Positions 60,805-64,000 of a DNA stretch of 64,000 nt are shown piece by piece (position 1 is the stretch's first letter; every line of letters starts with the position of its first letter). The notes beneath the pieces were generated by a model that ran no database searches, was not told the DNA's origin, and worked only from the letters and a program-made list of their open reading frames with translations. This DNA comes from Rhabditoides inermis. Taxonomy: Eukaryota; Nematoda; Chromadorea; Rhabditida; Rhabditidae. A program made the translations under genes and the position numbers. The stretch spans positions 552,001-616,000 of the forward strand of contig CAWZYM010000174.1 of assembly GCA_963966185.1 (NCBI GenBank). The letters are read 5' to 3'.

Positions 60805-61712
60805 CGAAAATGATGGATGAGAAAAGGAGAGAGATGAGAAAAAGAGTTTACATATTATTTCGCCTCGCCTCACTTCCCTGATTGAATATAGATGGACGTG
60901 AGTGCATATAGTAATGTTTTATTGTATTTACTCAGAATATGGTAATCGCGCAGTTTGTTGGAGTGTGGTGAGCTGTTTCGTAGTGCATGGTGCTGTTCTC
61001 GCTCATTTGCACAATTTACTGTTTCTTTCTCTAACAGCAGACAGACTGGCAGCTGGCGCACTCTCACCTCGCCACACTCTCTCGTCGCGGGGCAATAAAA
61101 CGACGTCGATTAGAGGAATTTAATTGATAGCGGGCGTCAGAGGTCACAAAAAGATGCAAATTTTGGTAGAAGTGTAGTGGCCACCTGTTTGCATGTTGTA
61201 GTAAAGGGAGACCTTACACGGTTGCCTAGTTTTCTTGAACAGCCCGCGACAACTGTTTGGTGTCGCCTCGCCTCGACTAAATCACTTCGTGAAAGGAAAC
61301 CAGGAGGAGTTATAAAAAGATTACGGGCAGATTTGTAGGTGAAGGAGTGTAGAGGAGTGACGTCGAAACCGTTTCTCGAAAGCTGGAGTCTGCGATTCGC
61401 AGTACTCGTTCTTGTAAGGCCTACTCGATGCAACCGTTAACCACCTACCCGTCTCCTCGCCTCACACACTATTTCGCCGCTTTTGTGTCTGACTCTCTCT
61501 GATTACGCGCTATTTCGTCGGACTTTCTGGAGCCTATAGCTCCGCGGATATGAGAGATAAAGAGCTGAAAATTGGAATCCTGCATCTCGGGACCGAGACC
61601 ATCGGATCGATGTCACGTTTGGCTAGATAGGAGTAGTGGGTGGCGCGGTAGAGCGATGGACGGACGGAAACCATAGGGCATTTTGCACAGCCAGGCGCAG
61701 CGGGCGCTGCGA
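57112..61712 (-). mobile_element. Helitron-like element H (family 1), longest 139-bp array
   Basis: The left hairpin lacks its first C (ATAGCGCGCTTCGCGCGCTA). Array at 57395-60480 with an embedded block GATGCAGCCGAAGACTATCG plus CT tract at 58240-58350, as in element 4. GA tracts lie at 60564-60620, 60708-60800 and either side of a TGAGCAGCTGGTTGACAATT segment. The 5' module is at 60845-61712. The minus-strand start TCGCAGCGCCCGCTGCG follows the CTAG of a family-4 hairpin. Confidence 0.73.
57395..60480. repeat. 139-bp satellite array, about 21 units
   Basis: Units are more varied than in element G. Block duplications are visible: units with GAGCAGCAGATCAGTAATAT recur near 59930 and 60205, and ACTTATATGCATTTTC recurs at 58580 and 58720. 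The CT-tract block splits the array at 58240-58370. The final unit again ends in CACACTCCGCGGTAAAAGCC. Confidence 0.9.
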
Positions 61713-62076
61713 CTAGCGCTCCGGCGCGCTGTCGCGCGCCTACGCACTAGGTATACGAAAAAGAAAATAAAAGAATAGTTCGTCTTGCATGTTTGATATT
61801 TGATTGCTCTCCAATGACTCTTGCGAAGTAACATATACTCTGCGCCAGAGCGATAGTTTCCGATCTACCTCGCTTGCAGTTCGAAATACGGTGCCATAAC
61901 CGTCTGTCTCTCTTGATTTGCGCGCTATTGCCAAGAGCTGAGTCTCCGTCTTCCTCTGATCTACCCCACCGCGCGCAACTTATTGCAAGCATAGAACTAT
62001 ACACGCAAGGGTTGTAGTTGAAGTGTTCAAGTTCTTTGTATTTTGTATATGTAGCTTAATTTTTTGTCTTTTCTAA

Positions 62077-62117
<41 letters not shown>

Positions 62118-62706
62118 CTCGACACAGTTCTACTTTCCCCTATCTCTCCTCTCTCTCTTCTCCCTCTACCACTGTCTCGCTATCTCTTTCTCTCTTTCTC
62201 TTTCTCTCTCAGTATTATATTCTCTAGAAACAGTATTATATTCTCTATTGTCTACTCTACTGTCAACTTTCTAGAGACAATACTAATACTACATATGCTC
62301 TTGTTTGTCTACTGCATCTTTTTCTTTCAATGTGACAAAAACTTTCTAGATACATTACTATTACTATGTCTTCTTCTGTCTACTTCCACCTTTCGTCACC
62401 TCTTCCACTCTCACTCTCACATCTGCAGTAATCACTATCACTGCGACTTTCGAAAGACAGTTATGTCTACTCTCCCTTCTTTCTCCTCTTTTCTCTCTCC
62501 TACCTTCTCTCTCTCTCTCTCTCTCTCCCCATCTTTCTCTCTCTTGTCTATTCTCACGTCTCCGCATCGGTGACAACAATTTTCTGGAGACAGTACTATG
62601 GCACCTTCTGTCTACTCTTCTACTCTCACGTCTGCAGCAGTCACTGCGACTTTCGAGAGACAGTTATGCCTACTCTCTCTCTTCCCTCCTTCTCCTCCCT
62701 CCTCTC

Positions 62707-62761
<55 letters not shown>

Positions 62762-64000
62762 GTCTTTCTCTTGTCTATTCTCACGTCTCTGCATCGGTGA
62801 CAACAACTTTCTAGAGACAGTACTATGACACTTTCTGTCTACTCTTCTATTCTCACATCTGCAGTAGTCACTGCGACTTTCGAGAGACAGTTATGTAAAA
62901 ACTTTTTTTAAACAGAAAGTACTAATCTCTTATCTACTGTCTTTTTTCCCTACTGTCTACTCTCTTACGTTCTGAAAATATAATTTTATCGCCTGTGCTT
63001 GCCAAATGACATGTAAGGTGAACTCGATTCTCACCTCACCTCACTGCCACTCGACACTGTACTGCATCGAAAAGCGGAATTTCAGGCTGAATATGTACAA
63101 GAGTACAGGTAATAAACTCAAAACTTACTTTCAACTGAAAAAAATATACAGTACACAGATCTATATTACGTCTACAATGACTTCGAGAAAAGAAGCCGGC
63201 TGGCGCGCCCTAACACGTTGTGCGCACGTGTGAAGGAGTTTGAAACAGTTTGAGGTTGATTTGATTGTTATAAAACACTATCTATTGACGTCTAGAAACA
63301 TTTTACTTAACTTTCAACCTTTAACGTTTCGTTTTGTCAAAAATGTTCGTTGAAGATAGAAATTTTGTTTTTTTTCCACTGACTCAATTCATTCTTGTTA
63401 TATTTAGACATATTCCTATCAAAAAAAGACACAAATGAGTGGTTATGGGTCAGTGATTGCGAATGCCAACTATTCGGTATCGATCGGTTGACCTGGCGGC
63501 TGGTAGCGAGCAATCCGGTGGGCGCGACCCCAGCAAGTAACGCGCGCTCAGAAAATGTCTAATACTGTATGAAGACAAAGTCCGATCGATCTGAAACTTT
63601 GACAGAAGGGCTTTTTTGCCCATAAAAGCTTAAGTTTACAAATTGGACCCTCTATCTCGTCTGTACGAAAAGTCGATCATATTCGCCATATTTGGTGTCT
63701 TTTCAAAAAAGGAAACCAGTTTCTATAATCTATTATACGTAATCTTTCTTCTGTTCAATTTTTAGAGAAATCTAAGATCATGAATTTTGGGTGCATTTTG
63801 GGTACATTCGCTTATTTGGGCATGAAGATGAGGTCACAGGCAGCTGGTATCGCGGCTATCGACTTTTTCTAGGTCGATTCACCTACTCTCCAAAGTTGGT
63901 TCTAATTGAAGTATTTTGAAATTTTTCTCCATAGTTAAGAGATTAGGTGATAACTATGATTAGGAGATCGCTATTGACGAGATATTTGGAATTTTGCGTT
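61713..64000 (-). mobile_element. Helitron-like element I (family 4), runs off window
   Basis: Family-4 hairpin, leader matching element B (the CATATACTCTGCG segment is longer here by about 90 bp), CT tracts (62080-62117, 62505-62530, 62715-62755), one and a half 205-bp units (62570-62890) and the 1.1-kb module from about 62960, still matching elements A and B at base 64000. Its TC end is not in the window. Confidence 0.7.

Overview
The window looks like a nuclear chromosome region from a small invertebrate, most likely a nematode. The protein genes are split by very short introns (39 to 110 bp in most cases) that end in pyrimidine-rich CAG acceptors, typical of worms. I cannot name the genus. 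Nothing resembles a bacterial or viral genome, and I see no rRNA, tRNA or CRISPR array.

Three blocks make up the window. Bases 1-28044 and 37326-64000 are two stacks of head-to-tail mobile elements. Between them lies about 9.3 kb of ordinary genic DNA (28045-37325). Nearly every element border in both stacks reads, on the minus strand, as a GC-rich hairpin ending in CTAG followed directly by a T, or by the TC that starts the next element. That is the signature of Helitron rolling-circle transposons (5' TC, 3' hairpin then CTRR, insertion between A and T). I count 13 elements in the left stack and 9 in the right, all with the same polarity and none with a Rep/helicase gene. They fall into four families. 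Family 1 carries 139-bp and 110-bp satellites, GA tracts and a conserved 5' module of about 0.85 kb. Family 2 is about 0.95 kb and rich in TTGTTTAC. Family 3 has several terminal hairpins and about 208-bp TTGTTTAC repeats. Family 4 has CT tracts, about 205-bp repeats and a 1.1-kb conserved 5' module.

Nested inside the stacks are an intact 246-codon LINE ORF1-like gene (9495-10235) with no reverse transcriptase beside it, a 723-bp foldback element present twice, a pair of short retroelement-like insertions (41170-42043) and a perfect (AAT)n tract of about 357 bp.

The genic island holds two related minus-strand genes of unknown function (28244-29157 and 30802-31838), which share sequence and two intron positions. 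Divergent from the second is a nine-exon plus-strand gene for a predicted 333-residue secreted protein (32173-36857). A CR1/jockey-type LINE with an open reverse transcriptase frame sits antisense in its fifth intron, flanked by a 6-bp target duplication. Splice models were made by eye from reading-frame continuity and GT/AG signals.
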